A DNA stretch of 5,146 bases, taken from positions 1 to 5,146 of the forward strand of contig CALKWL010000150.1 of the NCBI GenBank assembly GCA_938004235.1. Reading direction: 5' to 3'. The first letter of the stretch is position 1. Every line of letters begins with the position of its first letter. This DNA comes from an uncultured Gammaproteobacteria bacterium. GTDB taxonomy: Bacteria; Pseudomonadota; Gammaproteobacteria; Halothiobacillales; Halothiobacillaceae. The position numbers and the translations under genes are program-made. The notes beneath the pieces were generated by a model, which was not told the origin of the DNA, ran no database searches, and saw only the letters and a program-made list of their open reading frames with translations. Positions 5,102 to 5,146 of the stretch are shown here, one piece after another.

Positions 5102-5146
5102 AGATCGGAAGAGCGTCGTGTAGGGAAAGAGTGTAGATCTCGGTGG
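5102..5146 (-). other. Illumina P5-side universal adapter (contamination)
   Basis: From AGATCGGAAGAGCGTCGTGT to GATCTCGGTGG this is the reverse complement of the TruSeq universal adapter, with no i5 index between its two parts. It is library sequence and should be trimmed; the insert ends at 5101. Read on the minus strand in frame with the DsrE-like gene it gives the known artefact peptide LFPYTTLFRS. Confidence 0.98.

Overview
This looks like an assembled contig, probably metagenomic or draft, from a beta- or gammaproteobacterium. The supports for that are a moderately high GC content, close matches by eye to proteobacterial RNase T and class II PyrC, Shine-Dalgarno sites of the GAGGA type, and a GC-rich hairpin/U-tract terminator. 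I cannot name the genus. Both ends are Illumina library sequence, not genome: 1-47 is the P7 side with an 8-base index, and 5102-5146 is the P5 side. The biological insert is therefore 48-5101, and the genes at both edges are cut there.

Layout. The left half holds sugar-phosphate metabolism. A minus-strand pair, pfp (6-phosphofructokinase of the pyrophosphate-dependent group, 383-1630) followed by tal (transaldolase, cut off by the contig edge, 48-305), diverges from a plus-strand fbp (class I fructose-1,6-bisphosphatase, 1753-2757). The 122-bp divergent spacer carries a plausible sigma70 promoter for fbp and a small palindrome near its predicted start. fbp ends in a strong terminator at 2783-2807.

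The non-coding stretch 2808-3065 lies between convergent fbp and rnt. It holds a 123-nt imperfect inverted repeat (2850-2972) with a well-formed inner hairpin, abutting a perfect 20-bp palindrome (2972-2991). Together they look like a REP/MITE-type dispersed element.

The right half is a tight minus-strand operon read from the right edge: a DsrE/DsrF-like protein missing its N-terminus (4769-5101), pyrC (dihydroorotase, 3722-4756) and rnt (RNase T, about 3066-3725). The gaps are 12 nt and a 4-nt GTGA overlap.

How they work together. PFP and FBPase both interconvert fructose 6-phosphate and fructose 1,6-bisphosphate, and transaldolase draws on fructose 6-phosphate for carbon rearrangement. This set suits a Calvin-cycle or ribulose-monophosphate organism, or one with PPi-based glycolysis, but no RuBisCO, phosphoribulokinase or hexulose-phosphate synthase gene is in view, so that is inference. 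The pyrC-rnt operon is housekeeping (pyrimidine synthesis and RNA 3'-end trimming). I see no new defence system, mobile gene cluster or CRISPR. The points most worth checking are the altered phosphoryl-donor motif in PFP, the structured repeat, and the adapter ends.
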